NCBI GenBank assembly: GCA_016715105.1
Contig: JADKBO010000043.1
Location: forward strand, 1-36,218
Length of the DNA: 36,218 nucleotides
Reading direction: 5' to 3'
DNA from: Saprospiraceae bacterium
GTDB taxonomy: Bacteria > Bacteroidota > Bacteroidia > Chitinophagales > Saprospiraceae
Shown here: in pieces, positions 1 through 7,950 of the stretch
Numbering within the stretch: position 1 is the stretch's first letter
Layout of the letters: each line of letters begins with the position of its first letter
The notes under the pieces: model-generated
Told to the model about the DNA's origin: nothing
What the model saw: the letters and a program-made list of their open reading frames with translations, nothing else
Database searches by the model: none
Translations under genes and position numbers: made by a program

Positions 1-198
1 CAATTCATGGGCGTAAACTTGGGCACTGGCTGTGCTCGATATAAATCCCGCAGCGTATCCCTGAGGCATCAGACCTTGGGTATTGCCTTCCAGATTGTCA
101 CAAATAAATAAGTAAAAAGTTTTATCGAGTTGACCTTTTGTTTTGAAGTACTCATCGGCCAGTTTTTTCATGTCGGGACTGTAGGCATTGAGGAAATG
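1..198 (-). CDS. C-terminal piece (incomplete) of a large exported protein; begins a putative metalloprotease region
   Basis: Read in the minus frame, these 66 codons are fully open and continue the protein of the next three entries after a frame-shift near 199-208. The residues include NAYSPDMKKLADEYF and end at the window edge with AQVYAHEL. From memory, related large Bacteroidota surface proteins carry a zincin-like HELGH-type motif shortly after such an NxYSPDMK stretch, so the terminal HEL may be the start of that zinc site. Only three residues are visible, so this is inference. The joint needs two extra A bases (GAAAATCAT instead of GAATCAT) to restore a continuous frame, which points to a homopolymer indel. 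The protein continues beyond position 1. Confidence 0.5.
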
Positions 199-1105
199 AT
201 TCTCCTACATTGATGATGCCATCTTCCTTTTCTACATAATCAAAATCATCTTGACCGACTACTTCCACTTTAAAAAGGCCGGGGGCAAATATTTTGTTTA
301 TTGTACTTGCTACTCCCGCACTATTGCCACTTACACCATTGACATTGACAATTTTGATGGGCACTTTGGTGATGGGCGTGCTGTAAATGTTGAGCTTTCC
401 AGCGACGCCTTTATTGATGACATATGCGATGATGGCGCTTGGTCTGCCGGGTCCCATGGCATTGACGCGGTATTTGGTGCTCACACCTTTAGGTGAGAAT
501 TGGAGTTCTGCCTTGGTGAGTTCGTCGATAAATACAATGGTGTCACCTTCTTCGAGACCACCCTCCACCAATACTTCTACCTCGTCAAAAGCACCTTCAG
601 CTACGCTTTTGTAACTGACTGGCAGGTCAAAATACCTTTCATATTCTTTATCGAGTGCTGGTTTATAGGCATCAAAGCCGTATCGCTGATTGCCAGAAGC
701 AGCAAATTTGACGCGAACCGGACCCAAAGAATCAAATTTTTCATATTCTTCAAAAACTTCAAATCGCTCGCCGCTGAAGACAAATTCATTGAGTCCTTTG
801 CCTTTTATATAAGCCCCATTGACCAAAACCTCTCTCCCATCCAGATAAATCAAGGTGCCATCGGCTGTCAGTGAAATGATTTTAAAACTGTCCTGATATT
901 CAAGAGTAGGAAAATCTGTGAGATTGTCGCTGCCAAAGTTGATGTTGGCGACATTGCCGGCCAGAGGATTGTAGACCGTTCTGATTTCTCCGGCGGTAAG
1001 TTCGAAGTCTTCATTGACCGAGATGGCATCAAATTCTACCGCTATTTTGATGGTGCTGAGCAGGGGTAATCTGATAAATCCTTTACCCGAAAAACGCCTC
1101 CCGAA
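152..1105 (-). CDS. Third piece of the broken large exported protein
   Basis: The frame is open from 1105 down to 152 although the first plausible start is only a TTG at 853, so this is an internal piece and not a separate gene. It begins with a conserved-looking block (FSGKGFIRLPLLSTIKIAVE, about residues 5-25 of the piece) followed by beta-rich sequence and VEGGLEEGDTIVFIDE. The same order, a GxFSGxG block, then a beta domain, then NxYSPDMK, is what I recall for large Bacteroidota surface proteins with fibronectin-III domains. The junction to the upstream piece lies at about 1098-1113. Adding a G after the AAG codon and a T in the T-run restores KVASSGGVFSGKG. No catalytic residues were identified here. 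Function is unknown. Confidence 0.5.
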   Translation of the reverse strand, partial: FGRRFSGKGFIRLPLLSTIKIAVEFDAISVNEDFELTAGEIRTVYNPLAGNVANINFGSDNLTDFPTLEYQDSFKIISLTADGTLIYLDGREVLVNGAYIKGKGLNEFVFSGERFEVFEEYEKFDSLGPVRVKFAASGNQRYGFDAYKPALDKEYERYFDLPVSYKSVAEGAFDEVEVLVEGGLEEGDTIVFIDELTKAELQFSPKGVSTKYRVNAMGPGRPSAIIAYVINKGVAGKLNIYSTPITKVPIKIVNVNGVSGNSAGVASTINKIFAPGLFKVEVVGQDDFDYVEKEDGIINVGESFPQCLQSRHEKTGR

Positions 1106-1109
1106 CTAG

Positions 1110-1970
1110 CTACTTTTGCACGATGACTTCCGTTCCGGAGGCAAAAATGGTGTCATTGACCGCCAATCTTTCAAGGGGAACTTCACTCATTCCCGAAATA
1201 TCCATTTCCTCGCCACAGTCAGGTAACGTCCTAGCCTTATTTCTTTTGGGGACCAAAACCTTGAGCGCGCCACCTGGTGTGAGCCCATTGAGACAAACTT
1301 TGTACAATTCGATTTCGTAGGTTTCACCTTGGCGGAGGCCTGTCATGAGCAGAGTCCGGACGCTTGTTTCCTTGATTTGCCATTCTGTAGCACCAACTTC
1401 CCGATACTTGATTTGATAGGCGACCTGAGTGCTTCTACCAAGAGTAGGCGCCAAAGTTGGGTCTGATTCTTGCCAAAAAAGTACGACGTTTTGTTGGTCA
1501 TCCAACTCAGACTTGAATTCCAAAGGGGCAGTGCAAACTCCTTCAGGATCATCTTCTCCATAAGTAAAGGCCAAAACTTCGCTGTTGCCATTGTTTTTGA
1601 AAATGACAGATGGCATTCCAAATGGTCCGTTCACTCCATCCCGAATTTGAACTTGGGCCAAATAAGATCGACCTGGCGTGAGCAAACCATTTTGGGAATT
1701 TAGGAAAGTTTGGGTCACCTGATTGACGTCCAAAGTAATGTAGGGCATTTGAGAAGAAACGACCTGATCTGGAGTCAGGCCTTCAAAAGTTTCCCAAATT
1801 TTTACATTATAAATGACTGCGAAAACGCCGAAGTGTCTAGGTGTCCAGGAAATCTGCAGGTTTTGAGGAAAAGTTGGAGTAATTGGCCCCGATGGATTAT
1901 TGAGGAAAGGAGGCTCGTATTCTTCGATGTAAATTTCGCGGCAAGAGGTATTGCTGACTTGTTGACCTTG
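1110..1970 (-). CDS. Second piece of the broken large exported protein; fibronectin-III-like segments
   Basis: The frame is open from 1970 to a TAG at 1110-1112. It contains two segments that read like fibronectin type III domains: one with FPQNLQISWTPRHFGVFAV followed by TPGRSYLAQVQIRDG, and one with DDQQNVVLFWQESDP, YQIKYREVGATEWQ and TLLMTGLRQGETYEIELY. The alternation of a Trp strand, a Tyr strand and a LxPGxxYxxxV turn is typical of the fold. A start inside the piece (ATG at 1748) has no independent support, because the reading continues naturally upstream to residues VSNTSCREIYIEEYEPPF. Such domains usually mediate binding at the cell surface. The piece joins the N-terminal one through at least one frame-shift near 1971-2010. 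Confidence 0.55.
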   Translation of the reverse strand, partial: QGQQVSNTSCREIYIEEYEPPFLNNPSGPITPTFPQNLQISWTPRHFGVFAVIYNVKIWETFEGLTPDQVVSSQMPYITLDVNQVTQTFLNSQNGLLTPGRSYLAQVQIRDGVNGPFGMPSVIFKNNGNSEVLAFTYGEDDPEGVCTAPLEFKSELDDQQNVVLFWQESDPTLAPTLGRSTQVAYQIKYREVGATEWQIKETSVRTLLMTGLRQGETYEIELYKVCLNGLTPGGALKVLVPKRNKARTLPDCGEEMDISGMSEVPLERLAVNDTIFASGTEVIVQK

Positions 1971-2437
1971 TTAGTTCGAATGCAGTGACGCAAAAGCTGT
2001 AACTGCCTCAGGTAATAACCACCTGTGCCTGTCACAAATTCATCAATGCTGCTGCTGCCAAATAGGTCAAAATAGGGAGTCAGTGCAGCATTGTCAAGGG
2101 TGATGTATTGACCAGATATGAGGTTTGCAATGCCACCCAAAAAGTCATCATTGGTTTGGAATTCGATGCCCGGCCCTGAAATCTCCCACTTTAGCCGCAC
2201 GGCCAAACTGGCTTCGTTGAGGTCATTGAGGCGCAGACGCAAAGCCATTTTATTGGGCCTGAAAGCTTGGTTTGAGGGATCAGAAAAAGTGCTGAAGACA
2301 GGGCTGTAAGGTCCTTGCACGTCTAGGATGGCGGTGACGGGGTAGAGGGCTTGTGCTAAAATGAAACTAGGCAAGCTGATAAACAAAATCAATATCAAGA
2401 TAAACTCCCGAAATGCTGAAGTTATCCTTTTATTCAT
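1802..2437 (-). CDS. N-terminal piece of the broken large exported protein, with signal peptide
   Basis: I place the start at the ATG at 2437 rather than the TTG at 2473, because the former begins a classical signal peptide: MNKR, a hydrophobic stretch (FILILILFISLP) and a cleavage region ending in LAQA. The mature part starts with a beta-rich segment (VTAILDVQGPYSPVFSTF, MALRLRLNDLNEASLAVRLK, GPGIEFQTNDDFLGGI) that I recognise as the common N-terminus of large fibronectin-III proteins in Bacteroidota. After about residue 144 (TGGYYL) this frame yields nonsense. The true sequence resumes in another frame as YSFCVTAFELT and then SNTSCREIY. The gene is therefore interrupted within 1971-2010. 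The last part of this reading frame (1802 to about 2000) is out of frame and should not be trusted. Confidence 0.6.
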   Translation of the reverse strand: MNKRITSAFREFILILILFISLPSFILAQALYPVTAILDVQGPYSPVFSTFSDPSNQAFRPNKMALRLRLNDLNEASLAVRLKWEISGPGIEFQTNDDFLGGIANLISGQYITLDNAALTPYFDLFGSSSIDEFVTGTGGYYLRQLQLLRHCIRTNKVNKSAIPLAAKFTSKNTSLLSSIIHRGQLLQLFLKTCRFPGHLDTSAFSQSFIM

Positions 2438-3000
2438 AGGTTGATAGGGTGACATTGGTTTTTCATATTTCAAAGAGTTGGATAATTACTGTTAAACTTA
2501 ATAAATAAATTATAAAGGTCCAAGCCCAATGCCTTTTAATTATTAATATTGTTTATTATAATTTTTAATGCAACTGTTAAATTGTTAGTTATATATAGAG
2601 TCTAATTGAAATGTGTGTTGAGTGAATGGTGAATAGTAAATGGTAAATGGTGGGAAAGATGAAATGAAGGGGTAAGAATTAAGATGGAACCACGCCAGTT
2701 GAGCCAAGGCACACCCTGGCTTCACGGCTCAAATAATTATATTTAAAAACAAGAATTCAAGAATTCTAAAAGATTCCATAAGCAGGAACTGAAAATATAA
2801 TCAAGCTTTGAGGCAGTACCAAAATCAGGTGGGTAAAGCCGTCCAAATTTTGTTTAATTAAAAACTGTAAATAGAACACTAATTCGATTCTTTGCCCCAA
2901 ACTGAAAGCTGACAGCTGAACTGAAAACCGACAGATGACCGTTGAGCCATAGGAAATTAATTTTTCCAAAACAGCATCCTTCCTTATCTTCCTCCCCTAA
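2438..3000. other. Intergenic stretch with small repeats and a GC-rich hairpin
   Basis: No convincing gene is seen between the divergent exported-protein gene and the symporter. The stretch is AT-rich and holds three things. At 2624-2652 there is a short imperfect tandem of the word AATGGT/AATAGT. At 2701-2730 there is a GC-rich imperfect hairpin (GAGCC ... GGCTC with an inner GCCA ... TGGC). At 2901-2934 there is one copy of a dispersed repeat with the core GCTGACAGCTGA, described in its own entry. Reading frames in this stretch are short and look non-coding. Confidence 0.5.
2901..2934 (+). repeat. Dispersed repeat, CTGACAGCTGA family, copy 1
   Basis: The stretch contains GAAAGCTGACAGCTGAAC. 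Closely similar text recurs at 7585-7613 (opposite orientation) and 9201-9240, always outside genes. The core GCTGACAGCTG is partly palindromic. No reading frame or mobile-element gene is attached to it. Confidence 0.55.
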
Positions 3001-4413
3001 TTGCATAATATAGAAACTATCCCAATGCTTATCTTTTTCATCTTAGTTTATTTGGCGGTAACTGTGGGTATCAGTTTTTATGCGCACACCAAAATTCAAA
3101 ATTCAGGAGATTACATCAATGCGGGTAGGGGTTTGCCAACCTACATCAATTCTGCGGCTTTTTTTGCCTTGTGGTTTGGCAGTGAAACAATTTTCGGGGC
3201 AAGTTCAGAATTCGTAGAAGGCGGGTTTAATGCCATCATTGAAGATCCTTTTGGTGGGGTGTTGTGTCTTTTGCTGGTGGGCATTTTTTTCGCAAGGAAA
3301 TTGTATGACCTCAATGTTGTGACAATTGTAGATTTATTTTCAAATCGATTTGGTAGAAATACAGAGTTGGTAGCAGCTTTAATGATGGTTTTCAGCTTTT
3401 TTGGATATACTGCAGCTCAGATGGTGGCACTAGGGCTCATCATCAGTGCAGCATTTGTAGGTTTTCCCTTGGAATACGCCATTTTGGTAGGTTCAGCAGT
3501 AGTGGTTTTTTACATTTTCTGGGGTGGTATGCTGGCCGTAACGCTCAATGACTTTGTGCAAAGCATCATGATTGTGGTTGGTTTGGTAGCAATTGCCATT
3601 GCTGTTACAGATCGAGCTGGTGGAATCGGGGCAATTTACAACAGTATTCCAGATGGGCACCTCGATATATTACCGCAAACGGATGGCATATCTATTACCA
3701 ATTGGATAGCAGCATGGTTGACATTGGGACTAGGAAGCATCGTTTCTCAAGATGTTTTTCAAAGAGTTAATAGTTCAAAAAACAATAGTGTTGCTCGAAA
3801 GTCTACAATTCTTGGTGCAGTATTATATGGTATTTTTGCTATGTTGCCTTTATATATAGTAACAGCGGTGAAAGTATTGGATCCTGCGATTTTAGAGGGT
3901 GATTTACAAATGGCTTTGCCTCAGTTGGTGGTATCGACCATGCCGATGATTTTGCAAATTTTGTTTTTTGGCTCCTTGATCAGTGCCATTTTAAGTACTT
4001 GCAGTGGTGCCATTTTAGCGCCAGCAACCATCATCTCAGAAAATATTTTACCAGCTACTAAAGATGAAAAAAAGATATTGTTGCGCACCAGATTGGCCGT
4101 CATTGTTGTAGGCATCATTTCCACAGGCTTGGCTTTTGGCAATAAAAACATCTTTGAATTGGTTGGGGAGTCGAGTGCTTTTGGCCTGGTCTCCATTTTT
4201 TTTCCATTTTGTGCCATATTATTCAAGACAGGCGATACGAAGATGGGAATTTGGATTTCCATGATAGCAGGCACCATGGTTTGGATATTAGCTGGTTTTG
4301 TTTTTCAAACCGAAATAAACCCAATGTTATATGGGGCTGGGGCTAGCTTTATTGGTTTATTTTTTGGATATTTTTTCGAAAAAATGCATTTTAGTTTACG
4401 TGAGTCTAGGTAA
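3001..4413 (+). CDS. Sodium:solute symporter (SSS) family transporter
   Basis: The 470-residue product is a polytopic membrane protein with about 12-13 hydrophobic segments and fits the SSS family (LeuT fold, sodium-coupled uptake). Family-like features are the N-terminal YxxAGRGLPTYINSAAFFALW region (about residues 37-57), which includes the first half of the core helices, the GVLCLLLVGIFFARKL segment, FYIFWGGMLAVTLNDFVQSI (about 170-190), and LGLGSIVSQDVFQRVNSSKN (about 242-261). The substrate cannot be told from the sequence. Homologues carry sugars, amino acids, iodide, proline or pantothenate. The frame starts with TTG at 3001 directly after an in-frame TAA. An ATG at 3025 (residue 9) is the alternative start and would leave TM1 at the very N-terminus. 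The gene stands alone with long non-coding flanks. Confidence 0.85.
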   Translation: MHNIETIPMLIFFILVYLAVTVGISFYAHTKIQNSGDYINAGRGLPTYINSAAFFALWFGSETIFGASSEFVEGGFNAIIEDPFGGVLCLLLVGIFFARKLYDLNVVTIVDLFSNRFGRNTELVAALMMVFSFFGYTAAQMVALGLIISAAFVGFPLEYAILVGSAVVVFYIFWGGMLAVTLNDFVQSIMIVVGLVAIAIAVTDRAGGIGAIYNSIPDGHLDILPQTDGISITNWIAAWLTLGLGSIVSQDVFQRVNSSKNNSVARKSTILGAVLYGIFAMLPLYIVTAVKVLDPAILEGDLQMALPQLVVSTMPMILQILFFGSLISAILSTCSGAILAPATIISENILPATKDEKKILLRTRLAVIVVGIISTGLAFGNKNIFELVGESSAFGLVSIFFPFCAILFKTGDTKMGIWISMIAGTMVWILAGFVFQTEINPMLYGAGASFIGLFFGYFFEKMHFSLRESR

Positions 4414-4858
4414 GAAGTGGTGGGGTAAGCAAGTTTAAAGAAATATAAAATAGATTATTTACCTAAAAATTAATTAATACTTTTATTTTAAATCTTTGAA
4501 CGAGCTCTTAAAAAATGCATTATATATGATTAATTATTTTAATTTAATAGAAAAGTCTTATAAATTTGCCTCATTATAAACGATTTTGCTTGGTTCGCAT
4601 AAGAAGTGAAACGTTATAAAAAAAAGGAATGGTTAGGGTATTCACTCATTTTTAGAGTCCAATTACTAAGTATTTCCATCCATTTACTCATTAAACATGA
4701 AACTACATTCATCATTGTTGTAAAATTGGGTTATATTTGGAATGCTTTTTGCACTAACGATTGAGTCGGAAATTGGATAGTCAAATTATTCACTATGCTT
4801 TTTTTATTTCTTAACCGTTTAAATTTATTTTGGGTTTGTCCTTAATGGAATAAAAACT
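4414..4858. other. AT-rich intergenic stretch, likely carrying the promoter of the next gene
   Basis: No gene is seen. The stretch is strongly AT-rich. A Bacteroidota-type -7 box TATATTTG lies at 4732-4739, about 120 bases before the ATG at 4859. No good -33 box was found at the expected distance. No repeat or hairpin terminator was noticed after the symporter. Confidence 0.4.
4732..4739 (+). promoter_or_regulatory. Possible promoter -7 element for the surface-protein gene at 4859
   Basis: TATATTTG matches the Bacteroidota -7 consensus TAnnTTTG. The -33 TTTG box is not evident at 19-21 bases upstream, and the implied leader is about 110 bases. The evidence is moderate to weak because the region is AT-rich. 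Confidence 0.3.
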
Positions 4859-5089
4859 ATGTTTATGAAAAGAAAATTACTTTTATTACTGGCAGGTTTC
4901 GCTTGGTTTTCTAGCCAAGGCCAGTTGGTCAACGATGGAGCGACCATTGTGATTCAACCAGGAGCCACTTTATTTGTAGAGTCCAATTTTCAGAATGTTT
5001 CTGGGACCTTAAACAATCAAGGAACCATGGAGGTGATGGGAGACTTCAGCAATGATGCGGGTAGTTCAAATTACCAATGGCAGGATTGA
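4859..5089 (+). CDS. N-terminal piece of frame-shifted exported surface protein 1
   Basis: The ATG at 4859 opens a signal peptide (MFMKRKLLLLLAGFAWFSSQ) followed by LVNDGATIVIQPGATLFVES and NNQGTMEVMGDFSNDAGSS. This beta-helix-like leader is common at the start of Bacteroidota T9SS-exported surface proteins. The frame fails at about 5073. The natural continuation (ITNGRI, then KFTGTGQATL, then MAGDPLNNVEVNK) lies in other frames, so at least two single-base-type shifts occur between about 5070 and 5130. The product is exported. Its specific function is unknown. Confidence 0.6.
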   Translation: MFMKRKLLLLLAGFAWFSSQGQLVNDGATIVIQPGATLFVESNFQNVSGTLNNQGTMEVMGDFSNDAGSSNYQWQD

Positions 5090-5603
5090 TCAAATTCACT
5101 GGTACTGGTCAAGCAACGTTATTATGGCTGGTGATCCACTTAACAATGTTGAGGTGAATAAGACAACAGCAACTGGTAAAGTTATTTTAACTGATCCAAT
5201 GGTTATTAATGGTGGATTAACTCTCACAAGTGGAAATATTGAGTTGGGAGCAAATGACCTCACTTTAGGAGCATCTGTCGGTGCAATAGGAGGAGCTCCA
5301 TTTTCTTTATCAAAATGCATAACTACAAATATGCCTCTAACTGGACAATTGATCAAAACAATGTCTTCTGCATCTGCATATACTTTTCCAGTAGGAGATG
5401 GCAGCTTTTATACACCTGTAACCGCAACTCCATCAGGGACTTCTGGATCTGTTAGTGTTGCAGTAGAAAATGCAGCTCCATCCAATCTAGGAACAAATCC
5501 CAATTATTTGACCAGAAACTGGAGAGTAAATACAGGTTTTACGAGTAATGCATTGCGGGAACTTATAATGAAACCAATGACGTGGTTGGAACAGAAGCGT
5601 TAA
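5052..5603 (+). CDS. Second piece of surface protein 1 (beta-repeat region)
   Basis: The true coding part of this frame is about 5130-5560. Residues NNVEVNKTTATGKVILTD, GGLTLTSGNIELGANDLTL and AYTFPVGDGSFYTPVT are typical of the repetitive beta region of large T9SS cargo, in which an 'LTSGxIxLGxxDLTLG' turn precedes an 'FPVGxxxxYxPVT' strand pair. The first 25 codons of the frame, including its ATG at 5052, are out of frame and not a real start. Near 5560 the natural reading switches to AGTYNETNDVVGTEALIKG, so another indel lies there. The neighbouring pieces show the same protein continuing. Confidence 0.55.
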   Translation: MMRVVQITNGRIDQIHWYWSSNVIMAGDPLNNVEVNKTTATGKVILTDPMVINGGLTLTSGNIELGANDLTLGASVGAIGGAPFSLSKCITTNMPLTGQLIKTMSSASAYTFPVGDGSFYTPVTATPSGTSGSVSVAVENAAPSNLGTNPNYLTRNWRVNTGFTSNALRELIMKPMTWLEQKR

Positions 5604-6485
5604 TCAAAGGAGCAACGCTTACAGGTATGACTTGGAGTTTCACAGGATCTGATGGAAGAACGTGGTGCTGATATGGGTTTGAGCGACTGCGCCTATGGGT
5701 GATGTGGTGTTTTCGGGATTGACTACTTTAGGTAGTGTTGACATAAAAGCCTTCTTTACAAGGTCCATTCACGTTGCGGCAGGAGGCCCTGCAATGATAC
5801 CATGACAACTGCATTAAATTACAAAGGTTATTTAGCAACACAATTGACAAGCCCTTATATAGATAAGGATGCAGCAGGTGGATTTTCTAGTCCATCAGTA
5901 GGATCTATACCAAATAACACCATTACGGATTGGGTACAAATACAACTAATCAATCCTTCCAATACGAATGATACAATCAAAAAGTCTGCTTTCATTACCA
6001 AATTTGGTGATGTTGTTGACTTGGATGGATCTTCTATTCCACAAATTCTTGGAGCTTATGAGCCATCAATTGTGAGATTAGTTCATAGAAATCACTTACC
6101 GGTAAAAACGGCAACTAGCATTAGCACTCAAGTTGTATCTGAACTCAATTTTACAAACAACTCAAATATATTTACAATTGCTAGTTTTGGTTCTGCAACC
6201 ATTAAAAATAATGGTCAGCCCAAAGAAGTAGAAACAGGAAAATTTGCACTATGGGCGGGACATTAGACAATCTAACAATCTTTCACTTAAATTCGGAATG
6301 GACTAGTAAATGATAGAGGAATTAATTACAGGGCTGTTGGAGTTAACAAAATTTAACCGTTCCTAGTTTAAGTTTATTCATCAGTAGTTTTAGGATACCA
6401 TCCTGAAGATTTAAATTTAAATGGAGAGGTTAAGTATAATGGAGGAAGTAATGATAGAAGTATATTTAAGTAATATATCTGAATA
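5604..6485 (+). pseudogene. Remaining C-terminal part of surface protein 1, multiply frame-shifted
   Basis: Pieces in changing frames give GTEALIKGATLTGMTWSFTG (around 5590-5650), then a 154-codon open piece at 5802-6266. That piece contains PNNTITDWVQIQLINPS, DVVDLDGSS, VRLVHRNHLPVKTA and KFALWAG. This pattern (DWVxVxLR, GxIVDLDG, HRNHLxV, FxxWAGD) is a module I know from many exported Bacteroidota proteins. After 6266 fragments read LNLNGEVKYNGGSNDR, resembling the short Asp/Asn-rich dockerin-like repeat that usually ends such proteins. I count at least four indels in this part. A likely original stop lies near 6530. Confidence 0.5.
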
Positions 6486-6514
6486 GCCCAGGATTTACAC
6501 TAAGCTCAAAAATT

Positions 6515-6964
6515 TCCCAAAAAAATTAAAATTTTATTAATCTTTAATTATACTTATTTTTATTTTTAGTTCTCTTTTCATAAGTGCTAAAGAACAAGAC
6601 TTTAAATTAAGTCTCGTTGTACAACATTGCAATTAGGAGTTGAGTATGTTCCAATACAGGATTTATAGGGTTTTTTAGGAGGTTTCCAAATTTGGAATGG
6701 ACCAAGTTACTGCAGGAAATGCCTTGCGGAATAATTGATAATGCGTATTGCATTGAATTCTCCAACAGCTAATAACAATATTTCATTTTGTCGCTACTAC
6801 CTCCTTCAGTGGTATAAACTGTTATCAAATTTACAGTTATTTGCTATGGATATTGATTTTACAGGTACTCCTGGAAATTTCTTAATCCAGACAGAAGGTT
6901 TGTACATGGATATAAATGGTTTGAGGTTCAGACAGAATTTATAAATACGGCTCTTCCAATCAGT
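6515..6964 (+). pseudogene. Disrupted N-terminal half of surface protein 2
   Basis: From about 6515 the sequence reads like a new signal peptide split over two frames (KKIKILLIF, then LIILIFIFSSLFISAKEQDF), with no intact ATG. It is followed by short pieces LQLGVEYVP and, in the frame at 6735-6944, IDFTGTPGNFLIQTEGLYMD. This suggests a second exported protein whose N-terminal half contains a cohesin- or PKD-like beta domain. The domain identity is a guess. The density of stops is higher than in any other stretch of the window. Confidence 0.4.
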
Positions 6965-7522
6965 TTGCAATCCTTCACAGCCAAAAAATTCGCTGCAAAT
7001 ACCTCTCTCCTAGAGTGGACAACAGCTAGCGAAGAAAATGCTTCTCACATCGAGATAGAAAGAAGCATGGATGCAAAGTCATGGTCTTATGTTGCTACTG
7101 AGAAAGCAAGAGGATCTCTAAATTACAGCACAGACTACAGTTATGTAGATGCTGAGGCTGTTTTGCAAAGAGATAGATTTACAACTGTTTATTATAGATT
7201 GAAATTGGTTGACAATGATGGTTTTACTGAGTACAGTGAAGTACGCAGTGTAACTTTCGACAATAATGGCATCGTGAGTTTGGAAGCTTATCCAAACCCA
7301 TCAACAGAAGTAATCAATCTTAGGATGGCGGTTGGAGAAACCAATACCAATACTGCTCAAATGATGATGTTGGATATGACTGGCAAATTGGTCAAAAAAC
7401 AAACAGTAAGTGCCAATGGTATTTCTGTTTTGGAAGTTGATCAATTGGAGACTGGTGTTTACAACATCATTGTAAAACATGAAGACAAAACTTACCAGAA
7501 AAGGGTAATCAAGACTAACTAG
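6965..7522 (+). CDS. C-terminal piece of surface protein 2 with T9SS type A sorting domain
   Basis: This piece is intact to its natural stop. It contains a fibronectin-like domain (LLEWTTASEENASHIEIERS about residues 15-35, VYYRLKLVDNDGFTEYSE about 75-92). It ends in a Por/T9SS C-terminal sorting domain: EAYPNPSTEVINL, then MMMLDMTGKLVKKQ, then LETGVYNIIVKHEDKTYQKR. The linker ALPISLQSFTAKK just before is the usual bridge in this class. The sorting domain directs export across the outer membrane and attachment to the surface. The frame is open upstream of the annotated TTG at 6965 to about 6945, so this is the end of a longer gene and not a separate protein. Confidence 0.75.
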   Translation: MQSFTAKKFAANTSLLEWTTASEENASHIEIERSMDAKSWSYVATEKARGSLNYSTDYSYVDAEAVLQRDRFTTVYYRLKLVDNDGFTEYSEVRSVTFDNNGIVSLEAYPNPSTEVINLRMAVGETNTNTAQMMMLDMTGKLVKKQTVSANGISVLEVDQLETGVYNIIVKHEDKTYQKRVIKTN

Positions 7523-7546
7523 AAAATCTTTTCAAACAATAAACTT

Positions 7547-7584
7547 AAAAGCCCTTGTTTCTTTGCTGAGACAAGGGCTTTTTT
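7547..7584 (+). terminator. Rho-independent terminator after surface protein 2
   Basis: Arms AAAAGCCCTTGT (7547-7558) and ACAAGGGCTTTT (7571-7582) form a perfect 12-base-pair stem with a 12-base loop, followed by a T-run. It lies 25 bases after the stop codon. The A-tract on the left could make it work for both strands. Confidence 0.9.
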
Positions 7585-7613
7585 AGTTTTCAGCGATCAG
7601 CTGTCAGCTTTTT
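7585..7613 (-). repeat. Dispersed repeat, CTGACAGCTGA family, copy 2 (inverted)
   Basis: The minus strand reads AGCTGACAGCTGATCGCTGA, matching copies at 2901-2934 and 9201-9240. It directly follows the T-run of the terminator. Confidence 0.55.
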
Positions 7614-7659
7614 TGCTCGACAGTTTTGATGATTCGTGTTGATGCTACGAGCTATGAGA

Positions 7660-7718
7660 TGTTTATTTGTTTATGCGTTTAATCGTTTATGCTTTATAAA
7701 CGATCAAACAAATAAACA
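7660..7718. repeat. Long imperfect hairpin
   Basis: The left arm (7660-7690, starting TGTTTATTTGTTTATGCG) pairs with the right arm (7696-7718, ATAAACGATCAAACAAATAA and on to CA) around a five-base loop. A bulge of eight bases lies in the left arm. The right arm recurs in the two tandem units downstream. Confidence 0.6.
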
Positions 7719-7920
7719 GTTAAACCCCAACTGGGCACATTAAAATTTCAGGAATTTCTCAGTTTTGCAGGTTATCATTTTCTGAGCAAATAAACGATTA
7801 AACAAATAAACAGTTAAACCCTTTGAACTTTATGAACTTTCAGTACAACTCAATTTTGCAGTTTATCAGCAAATAAACATTAAACAATAAACAGTTAAAC
7901 CCTTCAAACTTTATGAACTT
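7696..7920 (+). repeat. Three imperfect repeat units, core AAACAAATAAACAGTTAAAC
   Basis: Units lie at 7696-7728, 7786-7840 and 7869-7920. Units 2 and 3 extend further (GCAAATAAAC ... CAGTTAAACCCTT ... AACTTTATGAACTTT) and are each preceded by a shared lead (CTCAGTTTTGCAG / CTCAATTTTGCAG at about 7769 and 7849). The full unit is therefore about 83 bases. The array ends about 30 bases before the BASS transporter start. Confidence 0.65.
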
Positions 7921-7950
7921 TTTACTTTCAACTTTATAAACTCATTAAGT

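Larger units (their letters stand above)
7523..7950. other. Intergenic stretch made of terminator, hairpin and repeats
   Basis: No gene is seen. From left to right it holds the terminator (7547-7584), a reversed copy of the CTGACAGCTGA repeat (7585-7613), a long AT-rich hairpin (7660-7718) and two further copies of the right arm in tandem (7786-7920). Nearly the whole spacer is repetitive. Confidence 0.6.

Noticed and set aside
500..874. Plus-strand frame of 124 codons at the left end
   Set aside because: Opposite the exported-protein gene, which shows conserved-looking residues on the minus strand; the plus frame has no homology I recognise.
1761..1785. TPP-riboswitch-like words (ACCTGATCTGG) on the plus strand, and CTGAGA at 7566-7571
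   Set aside because: The first lies inside a minus-strand coding sequence, the second is the terminator loop; they are 5.8 kb apart and no thiamine gene follows either.
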